The notes beneath the pieces are model-generated. The model was not told the DNA's origin, made no database searches, and saw only the letters and a program-made list of their open reading frames with translations. Of a stretch of DNA of 5,189 bases, positions 4,961 to 5,189 are shown in pieces. Source of the DNA: Rhizobiaceae bacterium (GTDB taxonomy: Bacteria > Pseudomonadota > Alphaproteobacteria > Rhizobiales > Rhizobiaceae); the NCBI GenBank assembly GCA_028865845.1, contig JAGWJK010000404.1:1-5189 (forward strand). The letters run 5' to 3'. The translations under genes were made by a program, and so were the position numbers. Within the stretch, counting starts at the first letter, position 1; the number at the start of each line of letters is the position of its first letter.

Positions 4961-5189
4961 GCTCCTTATAGCCCCCCCAAGAAAAGCCTATCGACAGAAG
5001 ACTGGTGACACGAGCTCGCTATCCGCAGAGATCGGCGACCTCATCGGTCTGTTCTTGAGCCCAGCCGAATCGGCAACGCCCCCCTGAGAGCGCGGCCGAA
5101 GCCCGGATCACGTACAGGGTCAAAGGGATGATGGGTTGCTTGAAAGACGATCGAGCGCTGAAGCGGTATGCAAAATAGCATCACGGTCC

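Larger units (their letters stand above)
4803..5189. other. Non-coding stretch at the right end
   Basis: I see no convincing gene in these 387 bp. The longest open frame (4815-5087, 90 codons) has no recognisable domain and begins inside a hairpin. The region contains two strong inverted repeats (4816-4844 and 4942-4960), a 14-nt direct repeat with one mismatch (4899-4912 and 4958-4971) and a run of seven C (4972-4978). The end may be the upstream region of a gene lying outside the window. Confidence 0.5.

Noticed and set aside
4815..5087. A 90-codon open frame on the plus strand
   Set aside because: It starts inside the hairpin after the PsiF-like gene, has no Shine-Dalgarno site and shows no recognisable domain.
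5128..5178. A 16-codon frame beginning ATGATG after CAAAGGG
   Set aside because: The possible ribosome site directly abuts the ATG with no proper spacing, and 16 codons are too few to support a gene without conservation data.
1..5189. A defence, mobile or biosynthetic system
   Set aside because: No nuclease, transposase, integrase, toxin-antitoxin, reverse transcriptase, helicase or synthase motif was seen in any frame; the recognisable genes are common rhizobial-type singletons.

Overview
The window looks like ordinary chromosomal or replicon-borne DNA from an alphaproteobacterium of the Rhizobium/Agrobacterium/Ensifer type (Hyphomicrobiales). The reasons are the GC-rich coding sequence and a gene set (DUF992 secreted protein, short DUF4239 membrane protein, PsiF-repeat protein, GntR/FCD regulator, Tat-exported alpha/beta hydrolase) typical of that order. 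This is inferred from remembered family features, not from a search. No rRNA, tRNA, CRISPR array, insertion sequence, phage gene or origin was seen.

Layout. Four genes read leftwards: a single-domain cupin (8-493), a four-helix DUF4239 membrane protein with a probable TTG start (601-1389), a secreted DUF992 protein (1625-2095) and a GntR-family FCD-type regulator (2439-3122). A 377-bp divergent region follows. Two genes then read rightwards: a Tat-exported alpha/beta hydrolase (3500-4288) and a small secreted PsiF-like protein (4515-4802). The last 387 bp hold no convincing gene but contain two strong inverted repeats and a short direct repeat.

How the parts may work together. The best-supported functional unit is the regulator and the divergent hydrolase. 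Each has a recognisable sigma-70-type promoter with 17-bp spacing in the shared region. A perfect 7-bp inverted repeat (ATGCAAG-N6-CTTGCAT) sits at the predicted transcription start of the hydrolase, a usual place for a repressor operator. The simple model is that the GntR protein senses a small acid or metabolite and represses the hydrolase and perhaps itself. The effector and substrate cannot be read from the sequence. The 224-nt leader of the hydrolase contains a 75-codon open frame that begins at the predicted +1 and ends in an ATGA overlap with the hydrolase start. It is either a leaderless upstream ORF or a coincidence.

The remaining genes are separated by 100-350 bp and look like independent transcription units. 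Three products (DUF992, PsiF-like, hydrolase) carry export signals and one is an inner-membrane protein, but I see no evidence that they form one pathway. I did not find a clearly new multi-gene system here. The most useful leads are the divergent control region and the possible upstream ORF.
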